A DNA stretch of 26,794 nt from CAYMZB01 sp964394845 (GCA_964394845.1 CAYMZB010000080.1:1-26794); one strand, 5' to 3'; shown: positions 1 through 6,746, numbered from the stretch's first letter. Made by a program: numbers and translations. The notes: generated by a model from the sequence alone, not told the origin.

Positions 1-6
1 CAAATA

Positions 7-258
7 ATGAAAGACAAAAATATTGTAATTTACGAAGGTAAAGGACCTTTAAAAGGTAAAGTTTTTCAGGTTGGTCATGTGGGAGAGTTATCAAAGGGGG
101 ATATCCTGTTTTTCCTGGAATCTCTTAAAGAATCTCTTAAAGAAAGCAGGCTTGAAACTAAATTGTCAAACAGACTAATTAACCGGAATGTCCGTATTGC
201 TTCTAAATTCCTCACCTTTCCTCTTAACTTCCTTCACCCCGCAAGAAAAATCCATTAA
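7..258 (+). CDS. Small hypothetical protein, possibly 5'-truncated by the window edge
   Basis: An 83-residue reading frame that I do not recognise. The N-terminal half looks like a small beta-rich unit (KNIVIYEG, GKVFQVGHVGEL), followed by a short internal duplication (ESLKESLKES, a 12-base tandem repeat) and a basic C-terminal tail. The frame is open to the left of the ATG, so the true gene may begin outside the window. It stops 3 nt before the start of the phosphatidyltransferase gene and is probably co-transcribed with it. No signal peptide or clear membrane segment is seen. Confidence 0.5.
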   Translation: MKDKNIVIYEGKGPLKGKVFQVGHVGELSKGDILFFLESLKESLKESRLETKLSNRLINRNVRIASKFLTFPLNFLHPARKIH

Positions 259-261
259 TGT

Positions 262-1053
262 ATGTCAAAAACCCCCACGGTAAATATCATAGAACCCCCC
301 TTTTTTAGTAACTGGGCAGACCAATGGCTGCCAAAGATCGCCAATAAATTTATTCCTCTAGCTTTGTTAGTACCAGGATTAACACCTAACCATGTAACCG
401 TTGCCTCATTTATCTTATATGTTTTAGCTTCTTTATTTACTTTTATTACTTTTCCGAACCATCTTTTTTTAACAGCCATTCTTTTACCAATTGCTTATAT
501 TCTGGATTGTCTGGATGGTCAACTTGCCAGGACAAAGAAGCTTTCCGCTCCACTGGGAGACTATTTAGACAAAACTCTAGATGTATTTAAGGTATTTATT
601 CTTACTCTTTCACTTTCATACGCGCTATATCTTAAAACAGAAAATCCGCTTTACTTTGTTCTGGGTTTTACTGCCTGTTTTGGCTTTAATTTTCGTTATT
701 ACATAAAACTTGAGACAATGTTTAGCTCAATTGTACGTGACAGAGATTATTTGGATAAATGTAGACAACTAAGGCATGAACTATATGAAAAATTGGATAA
801 TCAATACAAAGAATTATCAAAAACCATGTGGGGTAAATTAAAAGCCATATGGCAAAAAAATAGGATCCTTTTCTTCATTGATGAAGCAGAATTTGTGCTT
901 ATCACAAGCATTAGCGCCATTTTTAACAGATTGGATATAGCTCTTTGGATTTTTGCCATTGGGCATTTTGGTATAGCTATTTTCAGATTATTTGAAAGAG
1001 GCTATCAAATAGAAACTTCCTCAAAAAATCTTCTTAGGCCAATGAGAAAATAA
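262..1053 (+). CDS. CDP-alcohol phosphatidyltransferase family membrane protein
   Basis: An integral membrane enzyme expected to transfer a phosphoalcohol from a CDP-alcohol to an acceptor lipid or polyol. The family signature D-x2-DG-x2-AR-x8-G-x3-D-x3-D is complete: D82, D85-G86, A89-R90, G99, D103 and D107. The aspartates bind the divalent metal and the CDP moiety. Hydrophobic segments lie at about residues 43-62, 68-82, 108-122, 127-140 and 215-245, with a charged stretch (about 150-200) between the later ones. The 263-residue length is normal for the family. The substrate cannot be read from the sequence. A LicC-like nucleotidyltransferase 640 nt downstream could make its CDP-linked donor, as in split inositol-phosphate or choline-phosphate pathways; that pairing is inference. 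Confidence 0.88.
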   Translation: MSKTPTVNIIEPPFFSNWADQWLPKIANKFIPLALLVPGLTPNHVTVASFILYVLASLFTFITFPNHLFLTAILLPIAYILDCLDGQLARTKKLSAPLGDYLDKTLDVFKVFILTLSLSYALYLKTENPLYFVLGFTACFGFNFRYYIKLETMFSSIVRDRDYLDKCRQLRHELYEKLDNQYKELSKTMWGKLKAIWQKNRILFFIDEAEFVLITSISAIFNRLDIALWIFAIGHFGIAIFRLFERGYQIETSSKNLLRPMRK

Positions 1054-1054
1054 G

Positions 1055-1660
1055 TTACCGTTTAAAAACATAAGCAAAGTAAGGAACCATGGCAAAGAGA
1101 TTAACTATGGCTGCTAATATAAACAGAGCAAAAAAGCCATAAGAGGCTGCAATAAAACCCCCAAGAGCTGTTGCAAGAGCCATACAGATAAAAGATACTG
1201 CATCTGTTAAACTCCATTCAGTTGCCTCTTTGTTTTTATCCATATGTATGGAAAAAAGTGAATTTTTGGCAGGAGCAGCAATACCTAAGCCAATTCCCAG
1301 TAAAGAATAAAAGCCAAATACCAAAAGGATGCTGTGGGAAAAAGCAAAGCCAAAGTATGCAATACTTAGACAGCTCATCCCGGCAATTGTCATAATAAAC
1401 TTTTTTCTGTCTCCACCTTTTTGTAATAACTTACCACTGATAATTTCAAATACTACTCTGGTTATGAGATAAATACTGTAACCAATTGCTGCAATTTGAA
1501 CATCTCCTCCAGGGATATTTTTAACTATAAAAACAGAAAAAATAGGAATGACAAAGTCCCAGGCTGACCAAAGAAAAGCTTCAGAGATAATATATGCTTT
1601 AACTACTGGGTTTATCTCAAAATGAGATGGCCTTCTCCCTAAAAATCTATCTATGAACAT
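1055..1660 (-). CDS. Half-length MFS-type membrane transporter
   Basis: A 201-residue, very hydrophobic protein with about six membrane segments, resembling one half of a major facilitator superfamily carrier. The loop between segments 2 and 3 carries a motif-A-like sequence (KLLQKGGDRKKFIM), and a later GLGIAAPAKNSLFS stretch resembles the MFS segment-5 region. Usual family length is about 400 residues, so this is either a natural half-transporter acting as a dimer or a truncated gene. No second half is visible on either side: the 3' end abuts the convergent phosphatidyltransferase and the 5' end faces a divergent promoter. A minus-strand TATATT box lies 6 nt before the ATG. Substrate unknown. 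Confidence 0.7.
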   Translation of the reverse strand: MFIDRFLGRRPSHFEINPVVKAYIISEAFLWSAWDFVIPIFSVFIVKNIPGGDVQIAAIGYSIYLITRVVFEIISGKLLQKGGDRKKFIMTIAGMSCLSIAYFGFAFSHSILLVFGFYSLLGIGLGIAAPAKNSLFSIHMDKNKEATEWSLTDAVSFICMALATALGGFIAASYGFFALFILAAIVNLFAMVPYFAYVFKR

Positions 1661-1670
1661 GTGTTTAATA

Positions 1671-1676
1671 TATAAT
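1671..1676 (+). promoter_or_regulatory. -10 box (TATAAT) of nucleotidyltransferase gene
   Basis: A perfect TATAAT 16 nt upstream of the ATG at 1693, in the 32-nt divergent gap. It overlaps an oppositely directed TATATT (1667-1672, minus strand) that would serve the MFS gene. No clear -35. Confidence 0.5.
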
Positions 1677-1692
1677 ATACAACATACAACTT

Positions 1693-2415
1693 ATGAAAGC
1701 CATAATATTAGCAGCAGGAGTGGGATCAAGAATTAGACCACTAACATATAATACCCCCAAATCTTTACTAAAAATTGGTGGTAAAACTATCTTACAAAGA
1801 ATGATTGATAATCTACTTTCTGCAAACATTGATCAGGTTGCAATTGTGATAGGTTATTTAGAAGATGCTATTAAAGAATTTGTGGCAAAAACTTATCCTG
1901 ATTTAAATGTCACCTTTATTAGAAATGAATTATACGACCAAACAAATACCGCTTATTCACTAAATCTAACCCGTAGTTTTGTAGGAAACGATGATTTTAT
2001 AAAATTTGATGCAGATGTTGTTTTTGAAAAAGCAATTTTAGAAAAGTTAGTAGCAAATCAAAATCCCAATTGTCTTTGTATAGATAGGAATATAAATTTA
2101 GCAGCAGAAGAGGTAAAGGTAGTAATGGATGAGCGGGGAAAGGTTTTGAGAGTAGGGAAAAAGATAGATCCAGCTTTAGCTAAGGGTGAATCTATTGGAA
2201 TAGAGAAGATTAGTAAGGAGGCAGGGAAGGTTTTATTTGAAGAACTGGAAAGATTGATGAAGGAAGATATAAACTACTTGAGGTATTATGACGATTCATA
2301 TACTACTCTTGTAGAGCGAGGAATACCTTTTTTTGGACTGGATATAACCGGTCTTGATTGGGTAGAAATAGATACCCATAAAGACTTGGAGTTAGCCATA
2401 AAGCTATTTTCCTAG
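1693..2415 (+). CDS. Sugar/polyol-phosphate nucleotidyltransferase, LicC/IPCT-like
   Basis: A soluble 240-residue NTP-transferase with a Rossmann-like fold. The signature is at the N-terminus: KAIILAAGVGSRIRPLT then NTPKSLL with the substrate-contacting K23, and a metal-binding FDADVVF (D106, D108). The NTAYSL stretch (about 85-90) is typical of the choline-phosphate and inositol-phosphate cytidylyltransferase branch rather than glucose-1-phosphate uridylyltransferases. It would activate a phosphoalcohol or sugar phosphate as a CDP or UDP derivative. Its proximity to a CDP-alcohol phosphatidyltransferase supports the CDP-alcohol reading, but the exact substrate is not determined. A TATAAT lies 16 nt upstream. 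Confidence 0.8.
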   Translation: MKAIILAAGVGSRIRPLTYNTPKSLLKIGGKTILQRMIDNLLSANIDQVAIVIGYLEDAIKEFVAKTYPDLNVTFIRNELYDQTNTAYSLNLTRSFVGNDDFIKFDADVVFEKAILEKLVANQNPNCLCIDRNINLAAEEVKVVMDERGKVLRVGKKIDPALAKGESIGIEKISKEAGKVLFEELERLMKEDINYLRYYDDSYTTLVERGIPFFGLDITGLDWVEIDTHKDLELAIKLFS

Positions 2416-2421
2416 TATAAT
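2416..2421 (+). promoter_or_regulatory. -10 box (TATAAT) before tRNA-Lys region
   Basis: A perfect TATAAT placed 14 nt before the disrupted tRNA-like copy at 2436. It may drive a transcript through the palindromic region into the intact tRNA-Lys at 2613, which also has its own TACAAT at 2602-2607. Confidence 0.45.
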
Positions 2422-2454
2422 AGGTTTATTAAATAGGGCCGGTAGCTCAGCGGG

Positions 2455-2478
2455 TTGAAGTAAGATATCTTACTTCAA
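2455..2478. repeat. 24-bp perfect palindrome inside tRNA-like copy
   Basis: The half-site TTGAAGTAAGAT is followed directly by its exact reverse complement with no spacer. There is no T-run after it, so it does not look like an intrinsic terminator. It begins 4 nt after the tRNA-like 5' block. Confidence 0.75.
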
Positions 2479-2496
2479 CGGGATAACTACAACCAA

Positions 2497-2511
2497 ATCC
2501 GCAAAGCGGAT
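2497..2511. repeat. REP-like hairpin, GC-rich arms
   Basis: Perfect 6-bp arms ATCCGC and GCGGAT around an AAA loop. It lies inside a weaker outer pairing between GGATAACTA (2481-2489) and TAGTTATTCC (2524-2533). Its arms match those of the hairpin at 2550-2566. Confidence 0.65.
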
Positions 2512-2549
2512 ACCTTAAAATAATAGTTATTCCAGGAAGAGCAGGAGAC

Positions 2550-2566
2550 ATCCGCCGAAGGCGGAT
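2550..2566. repeat. REP-like hairpin, GC-rich arms
   Basis: Perfect 7-bp arms ATCCGCC and GGCGGAT around GAA. It starts exactly where similarity to tRNA-Lys stops (2549). Same family as 2497-2511 and related to the hairpin at 25631-25649. Confidence 0.65.
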
Positions 2567-2612
2567 ACAAAGGTAAAAATTAAATTAGAGTTCGTTAACA
2601 GTACAATATTTA

Positions 2613-2687
2613 GGGCCGGTAGCTCAGTGGTAGAGCAGGAGACTTTTAATCTCTTGGTCGTGGGTCCGATCCCCACCCGGCTCACCA
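2613..2687 (+). tRNA. tRNA-Lys (anticodon UUU), CCA encoded
   Basis: A complete cloverleaf: acceptor strands GGGCCGG and CCGGCTC, D-arm GCTC/GAGC, anticodon stem GGAGA/TCTCT with loop CTTTTAA (anticodon TTT at 2645-2647), a 5-nt variable loop, T-stem GTGGG/CCCAC, discriminator A2684 and encoded CCA at 2685-2687. The T-loop reads TCCGATC, a slight departure from TTCNANN. It is followed 49 nt later by the CheD-like gene, probably on the same transcript. Confidence 0.95.
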
Positions 2688-2736
2688 GTTATATATAGAT
2701 GTAAGAAGTTAACAGAAACTTAATAATTTAAAATAT

Positions 2737-3306
2737 ATGTCTGACGACAAAATAGAAATTATTTCTTCATTAAATCTCGGGAAAATTAAAAATGAAGTTA
2801 CAATTCCTAATCCCACTCAAATTGAGCAAGTAGATTTATCTAAAGATAAAATGCTTGAACCATTGAATGCCCATAGAATTGGGGTAGGTAGATATGGAAT
2901 TGTTTCTTTTTCTCCAGAAAATCCATATTTAATAACGTACGGTCTTTCGGTTTGTAAAGCTATAGTTATGTATGACGCTAAAGATCACAAAGGATTAATC
3001 GCTCACCTCTCCACTGTTAACGATTTAGAAAGGATTATAAAGGGATTGTTTTCAGAATTTCAGGGCGATTTAAGTCAAACTACTATGAGCATTGTCGTTG
3101 GCTCTAGCGAGGGTACAGAAAATGCTGCAAATTTTGGAACACAAGAACGCCGATTTTGGACTTCGTTAGAACAATTAGTAAATATTATTGCCGTACATCA
3201 CCCAAAAACAATACAAGTTGATGACAAATACAATACTCATCCTAGAGGGATTGCGTTAAACTTAGAAAGCGGAGAGCTTAAGGAAATAGACAACTCGAAA
3301 GGTTAG
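2737..3306 (+). CDS. CheD-like (glutamine deamidase fold) protein
   Basis: A 189-residue soluble protein whose central part resembles CheD, the chemoreceptor glutamine deamidase. The stretch LITYGLSVCKAIVMYD...KGLIAH aligns with the CheD pattern T-x-GLGSC...H. The putative triad is T67, C73 and H90, with the same 6- and 17-residue spacings as the T21/C27/H44 triad of Thermotoga CheD. About 45 extra residues precede the domain, and the usual LGSC is LSVC. No receptor, CheA, CheW or CheY is visible here, so a chemotaxis role is unsupported; deamidation of some other protein is possible. The gene follows tRNA-Lys(UUU) and has no clear Shine-Dalgarno. Fold assignment is by motif only. Confidence 0.6.
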   Translation: MSDDKIEIISSLNLGKIKNEVTIPNPTQIEQVDLSKDKMLEPLNAHRIGVGRYGIVSFSPENPYLITYGLSVCKAIVMYDAKDHKGLIAHLSTVNDLERIIKGLFSEFQGDLSQTTMSIVVGSSEGTENAANFGTQERRFWTSLEQLVNIIAVHHPKTIQVDDKYNTHPRGIALNLESGELKEIDNSKG

Positions 3307-3477
3307 ACTTGGAGTAGTCAACAGTATACATCTTTGAACAGAAGAATAGATGAGTTGGAGAAAACTCATTAAACATGTTTGCAATGTAAAGTTGCTATGT
3401 ATACTTATGCATTTTTTAAGCCAAATGTATATGCAAATTCAGAATTTAGACTGTTCTGAAGGGATAATTTGAAAAAT
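3307..3477. other. Convergent intergenic gap with weak hairpins
   Basis: 171 nt between the CheD-like gene and the convergent minus-strand gene. It holds two hairpins with perfect 7-bp arms: 3350-3369 (ATGAGTT/AACTCAT, 6-nt loop) and 3438-3460 (TTCAGAA/TTCTGAA, 9-nt loop). The second, read on the minus strand, is followed by only three T and could be a weak terminator for the gene ending at 3478. No coding sequence is seen. Confidence 0.35.
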
Positions 3478-4023
3478 TTATTCAAAACGGAAAGTTTTTC
3501 TTATTGCCTCACTGATAATTCTGGTTTGTTCTCTGCTAACTCTTGCTGTGCTGACCTGATATTCAATTTTTTTGCTTGGATGAGTAAAGTATTCTGCTTT
3601 AAAACCTTCTATCTTGCAAACTTCAACTTCTTGTCCGGATATTATCTCCTTCTTATATCCGCCTTCGCCTTTTTCATCAACGCAAGCTCCCCCTTTTCCA
3701 TCAATTCCGGGTTTTCCATAAACAACAACCAGGCCGCTCGGAGCGTTTTCGTCAAACTGCCCAAAGGTAAACCATACTTCACCGCTGGTTATTCCGCCAT
3801 CTAACCTCTCCGGTCTCTCAAACATCTTCATGTTAGAAGGTAAATCTATAGTAAAAAAGCCTTTTCCGCTGGTAAAGGTTTGGGTGCTGCTTTTTTGCTG
3901 TTTAGCTTTATTCACCAGCTCATCAGGTACAAAATTTGAATTAAATCCGGCTAAAAAGCCATTTCCTAAATAAATTCCAAAAATAACCCCTAAACCGATC
4001 AAAATATATTTAATTACCTTCAT
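3478..4023 (-). CDS. Membrane-anchored extracytoplasmic protein of unknown function
   Basis: About 181 residues. An N-terminal hydrophobic segment (MKVIKYILIGLGVIFGIYLG) is followed by a polar extracytoplasmic domain that is glycine-rich in its middle part, with two cysteines (in GGACVDE and VEVCKIEG) that could form a disulfide. The frame extends three codons further to a TTG at 4032; I prefer the ATG at 4023 because it places the lysine-bearing N-terminus directly before the membrane segment. Neither start has a Shine-Dalgarno. It lies 35 nt downstream of another secreted protein gene on the same strand, probably co-transcribed. I recognise no family. Confidence 0.65.
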   Translation of the reverse strand: MKVIKYILIGLGVIFGIYLGNGFLAGFNSNFVPDELVNKAKQQKSSTQTFTSGKGFFTIDLPSNMKMFERPERLDGGITSGEVWFTFGQFDENAPSGLVVVYGKPGIDGKGGACVDEKGEGGYKKEIISGQEVEVCKIEGFKAEYFTHPSKKIEYQVSTARVSREQTRIISEAIRKTFRFE

Positions 4024-4058
4024 AGATCGCAAATTATCAAAAACATACTGACAGACCG

Positions 4059-4475
4059 CTAAACTTTTATTTTATATTTTTTAAGGTATTTTTTTCCTGC
4101 CTTGGAAGTATATGAAACTTCCAACCGGGCATTATTTATATTTGTATGATACCTGCAGACATTTTTAGAGCAGGTGCCAAAAAGAAGTTCTTGGGTGGCA
4201 CTGGATGATCCACTTAATTTAAGAGCTCCCTGGGCGCCTTCATCCTGAGCATTTGTCTTATATGTTAGTAGATAGGAAACAGCAGCAGCATTTTGCAGGC
4301 TGGAGAAATTAACTATCAAAGCTTTTCTGTCACTTCGGAGTCTGGGAAACACGCCAATACCTGCTCCTGTTGCTTGTTTTACTGTTTTTGTGGCCTGAGG
4401 CAAGACTTTTGCTTCTGCATTTTTTGTAAAAGCCAGGAAAGAAAATAATAAGATGAAAACTAGTAATATCTTCAT
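4059..4475 (-). CDS. Secreted protein of unknown function
   Basis: 138 residues with a classical signal peptide (MKILLVFILLFSFLAFTKNAEA, cleavage likely after AEA). The mature part contains alternating hydrophobic strands (AVSYLLTYKTN, ARLEVSYTS), a close cysteine pair (GTCSKNVCRYH) and a lysine-rich C-terminus (KKYLKKYKIKV). The pattern suggests a small beta-sandwich, perhaps fibronectin III-like, but no family can be named. It is divergent from the anchored protein starting at 4550 and probably shares a transcript with the downstream minus-strand gene. Confidence 0.7.
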   Translation of the reverse strand: MKILLVFILLFSFLAFTKNAEAKVLPQATKTVKQATGAGIGVFPRLRSDRKALIVNFSSLQNAAAVSYLLTYKTNAQDEGAQGALKLSGSSSATQELLFGTCSKNVCRYHTNINNARLEVSYTSKAGKKYLKKYKIKV

Positions 4476-4510
4476 GGATTTTAAAACACTTTAACACACA
4501 TGAATAATTG

Positions 4511-4540
4511 TAGTCAAAAAAAGCAGTGTTCTGGTATAAT
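4511..4540 (+). promoter_or_regulatory. Promoter, TAGTCA-17-TATAAT, extended -10
   Basis: A perfect TATAAT at 4535-4540 preceded by TGG (TGn-extended -10), with TAGTCA at 4511-4516 as a poor -35. The GTG at 4550 is only 9 nt after the -10, so the mRNA would have a leader of about 0-4 nt. Confidence 0.6.
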
Positions 4541-4549
4541 TTTATCAAG

Positions 4550-5161
4550 GTGAATAAAAAAACAGGCTTGCTTGCAATTTTGGTAGTAGTATTAATGGTT
4601 GGAGTTTACCAATTACTTCTGGGAGGGCAAAAGAACTCTTTATCTACTCCCATAACTTTTAAGGAGCAGGGTAAAGTGGAGATTGTACCTTCAAAAACTC
4701 TTAAATCTTATACTGACCCGTCAGGCTTTAGTTTTAACTACCCTGATAACCTTTCCCTTGAAAGTAATGAATTAGACGATCATGCATATGCAGATATGCA
4801 ATTAACTGCAAAAGAAGTAAACGGTAGCCTGGCTTTAAAAATTTCAGACAGCAAGTTTGCAACTCTTGATGAATGGGTTAAGTTAAATAAAGGCACAACA
4901 AAAGAAACTCCCAAAGAAGTGAAATTAGGAAGCCTTAAGGGAGTGGAGATAAAAACCAGTGACAGGCTGCTTTTGGGCAACTTAGATCATGGTGTGCTTT
5001 TTACAATTGAAATTCCTTTGGTGGAGGAGAGATTCTGGATGAATGTATATGACAAGGTTTTAACTGATTTTTCCTTTGTTTCACCAGATGTTGCTTCTTC
5101 AGGAGATACAAGCTCTTCTTCTGATGCGATAAGTTTTGAAGGTGAAGAAGTAACTGAGTAA
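4550..5161 (+). CDS. Membrane-anchored extracytoplasmic protein of unknown function
   Basis: About 203 residues starting at a GTG. The frame continues to another GTG at 4526, but that codon lies upstream of the TATAAT at 4535-4540, so 4550 is preferred. A single N-terminal anchor (NKKTGLLAILVVVLMVGVYQLLL) is followed by a soluble domain beginning with a DPSGFSFNYPDNLSL stretch. That kind of segment is common in PsbP-like or lipoprotein-type domains of small secreted bacterial proteins. It has no cysteine. The C-terminus is Ser/Asp/Glu-rich and probably disordered. It has its own promoter and a near-leaderless start. Confidence 0.65.
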   Translation: MNKKTGLLAILVVVLMVGVYQLLLGGQKNSLSTPITFKEQGKVEIVPSKTLKSYTDPSGFSFNYPDNLSLESNELDDHAYADMQLTAKEVNGSLALKISDSKFATLDEWVKLNKGTTKETPKEVKLGSLKGVEIKTSDRLLLGNLDHGVLFTIEIPLVEERFWMNVYDKVLTDFSFVSPDVASSGDTSSSSDAISFEGEEVTE

Positions 5162-5166
5162 ATCAG

Positions 5167-5197
5167 TTGAGCAATTTTACTTAGAGTTTGGTATAGT
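5167..5197 (+). promoter_or_regulatory. Promoter with -10 TATAGT 6 nt before ATG
   Basis: TGG followed by TATAGT (5192-5197) makes an extended -10; TTGAGC at 5167-5172 is a possible -35 with a long 19-nt spacer. Only 6 nt separate the -10 from the ATG at 5204, which predicts a leaderless transcript. Confidence 0.6.
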
Positions 5198-5203
5198 AAT
5201 AAT

Positions 5204-5752
5204 ATGGAAGATAAATGTCCCAAATGCGGATCTGAGTTAGCCCCTATTACAGAAACTCCTACCGGCCGTAAACTTCAAAGATGCTCTGCCGGAGTATGGA
5301 ATGCACAAACTCATAAAAGTGAAGGTTGCGAATATGTTAAGTGGCTTGCAGTTGAACCTTTAACATTGGATGAAAAATGCCCAAAATGCGGCTCACCTGT
5401 TGTTTTAGTTGTTACCAGGTTTGGTAAAAAAATGAAGAAATGCTCTACTAATATTTGGAACAAAGACACTAAAAAATCAGAAGGCTGTGATTTTATAGAA
5501 TGGATTAACGGTGAAACTGAGCAGTTAGATGAAGATTGTCCGGACTGTGGTAAAAAATTAGTGCTTTTTACAACCTCAGGTGGTAAGAAAATGAAAAAAT
5601 GTTCCACAGCCGGTTGGGATGCAAGCAAAAGGCAAGCCACAGGATGTACTTATGTTGAGTGGTTAAAACCAGGCTATAAATCTTCAAAGCCTGATTCAAG
5701 CGGAGAAGAATTCTTGCCCCCAGATCCCTCAGCAAAGAATGAACTGGGTTGA
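5204..5752 (+). CDS. Triple topoisomerase-type zinc-ribbon protein
   Basis: 182 residues built from three tandem zinc ribbons of about 53 residues, each of the form CPxCGs...GrKxxrCS...W...kseGCxyveWl. The cysteine quartets are 5/8/27/42, 59/62/80/95 and 112/115/133/148, with nearly constant spacing. This resembles the C4 zinc fingers at the C-terminus of bacterial topoisomerase I, here free-standing without a topoisomerase domain. A nucleic-acid-binding role is inferred. The C-terminal 30 residues are polar and probably disordered. It overlaps the next gene by 14 nt, so the two are expected to be co-transcribed. Confidence 0.8.
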   Translation: MEDKCPKCGSELAPITETPTGRKLQRCSAGVWNAQTHKSEGCEYVKWLAVEPLTLDEKCPKCGSPVVLVVTRFGKKMKKCSTNIWNKDTKKSEGCDFIEWINGETEQLDEDCPDCGKKLVLFTTSGGKKMKKCSTAGWDASKRQATGCTYVEWLKPGYKSSKPDSSGEEFLPPDPSAKNELG

Positions 5753-6689
5753 TTTAGTAATAATTGCCATACTTGTTCTTTTTACTGTTGCAGCTTTAGG
5801 CAGGACATTGATTTTGGAATTATTGGATTTTGTAAGCTTTCTCTGCTCTTTTTTTCTATCTTTTACCTATTACAATATTATCTCTAAATTATTTGAACAC
5901 CAATTTCAGATTCCTCATGGATTGTCCTTAGTATTAGGCTTCATATCCATGTGGTTTTTATCTGAAACTGCCCTTTACCTACTAATTAAGCTGCTGCTGC
6001 CTAGGATACCAAGATTTAATATTCTTGAATCAAAAACCTTATCAGTTATCCCGGCTATTTTAAGAAGCTTAATATTTATTTCGATTACCCTGGTAATGAT
6101 TGCTACTTTTCCTATTCAACCAGTAATAAAGAAAACTGTTTTGGATTCAAAATTAGGCAATCTGATTTTAAAAAATGCCTACCAGTTAGAACAGCCTGTT
6201 AAAAATATTTTTGGTGGAGTAACTAATGATAGTCTGACTTTTTTAACAATTGAACCGCGTACTGATGAAAAAGTTAATTTAGGATTTCAAACTCAAGAAT
6301 TTAGTGTGGATGAGGTGTCAGAGCAGGTGATGATTGATCTGGTTAATAAAGAAAGAGTCGGTAGAGGACTTAAAATTTTAACATTTGATAAAAGCTTAAG
6401 AGCTATTGCCAGAAGTCATAGCAATGATATGTTTACCAGGGGGTATTTCTCACACTTATCACCTGAAGGATTAACAGTTGCTGGCAGAGCTCTTAAAGCA
6501 GGAGTTGATTTTCTGGTGATTGGTGAGAATTTAGCTTATGCTCCTAGTTTAGATTTAGCTCACAAGGGTTTAATGAATTCACCAGGGCATAAGGCAAATA
6601 TTTTATCAACTGATTACAACAAAATCTCTGTAGGAGTAATGGATGGGGGAGTTTATGGAAAGATGTTTACCCAAGTTTTCAGCAATTAA
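5739..6689 (+). CDS. CvpA-like membrane domain fused to a CAP/SCP domain
   Basis: 316 residues. The first 130 or so contain four hydrophobic segments in the CvpA pattern (NWVDLVIIAILVLF...ALGRTLILELLDFVSFL). A linker (about 140-188) leads to a C-terminal CAP/SCP-PR1 domain with the conserved residues H227 (ARSHSNDM), E263 (GENLAYA) and H284 (NSPGHKANIL). The CAP domain should lie outside the membrane. CvpA-CAP architectures occur in Gram-positives and CPR bacteria, but their biochemical role is not settled. The gene starts inside the end of the zinc-ribbon gene. Confidence 0.85.
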   Translation: MNWVDLVIIAILVLFTVAALGRTLILELLDFVSFLCSFFLSFTYYNIISKLFEHQFQIPHGLSLVLGFISMWFLSETALYLLIKLLLPRIPRFNILESKTLSVIPAILRSLIFISITLVMIATFPIQPVIKKTVLDSKLGNLILKNAYQLEQPVKNIFGGVTNDSLTFLTIEPRTDEKVNLGFQTQEFSVDEVSEQVMIDLVNKERVGRGLKILTFDKSLRAIARSHSNDMFTRGYFSHLSPEGLTVAGRALKAGVDFLVIGENLAYAPSLDLAHKGLMNSPGHKANILSTDYNKISVGVMDGGVYGKMFTQVFSN

Positions 6690-6731
6690 TAATCAATAAA
6701 AAATGGACAGAGGGGAAAGTGTGCAGTATGG

Positions 6732-6737
6732 TAAAAT
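6732..6737 (+). promoter_or_regulatory. Extended -10 box (TGG-TAAAAT) before DUF192 gene
   Basis: TGG-TAAAAT ends 9 nt before the ATG at 6747. No clear -35. It suggests a second, nearly leaderless transcript starting within the 5.2-8.7 kb gene group. Confidence 0.5.
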
Positions 6738-6746
6738 TAGATTAAT

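Larger units (their letters stand above)
2436..2566 (+). pseudogene. Disrupted tRNA-Lys-like copy with inserted palindromes
   Basis: The 15 bases at 2436-2450 are identical to the first 15 bases of the intact tRNA-Lys at 2613 (GGGCCGGTAGCTCAG). A second block, 2538-2549 (AGAGCAGGAGAC), is identical to the tRNA stretch joining the D-arm and the anticodon stem. Between and after these blocks lie a 24-bp perfect palindrome and REP-like hairpins instead of the rest of a tRNA. No anticodon loop, T-arm or 3' acceptor strand follows. The simplest reading is a duplicated tRNA-Lys broken by palindromic insertions. An unusual structured RNA that reuses tRNA 5' sequence is the alternative. Confidence 0.55.

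Noticed and set aside
3469..3804. 111-residue plus-strand open frame
   Set aside because: It lies antisense to the anchored-protein gene at 3478-4023, which has a proper membrane segment and protein-like composition. The plus-strand translation has no recognisable features.
4526..4549. Upstream GTG extension of the anchored protein
   Set aside because: The added codons run through the TATAAT at 4535-4540, and the extra residues (FWYNFIK) are atypical before the Lys-rich start of the membrane anchor.
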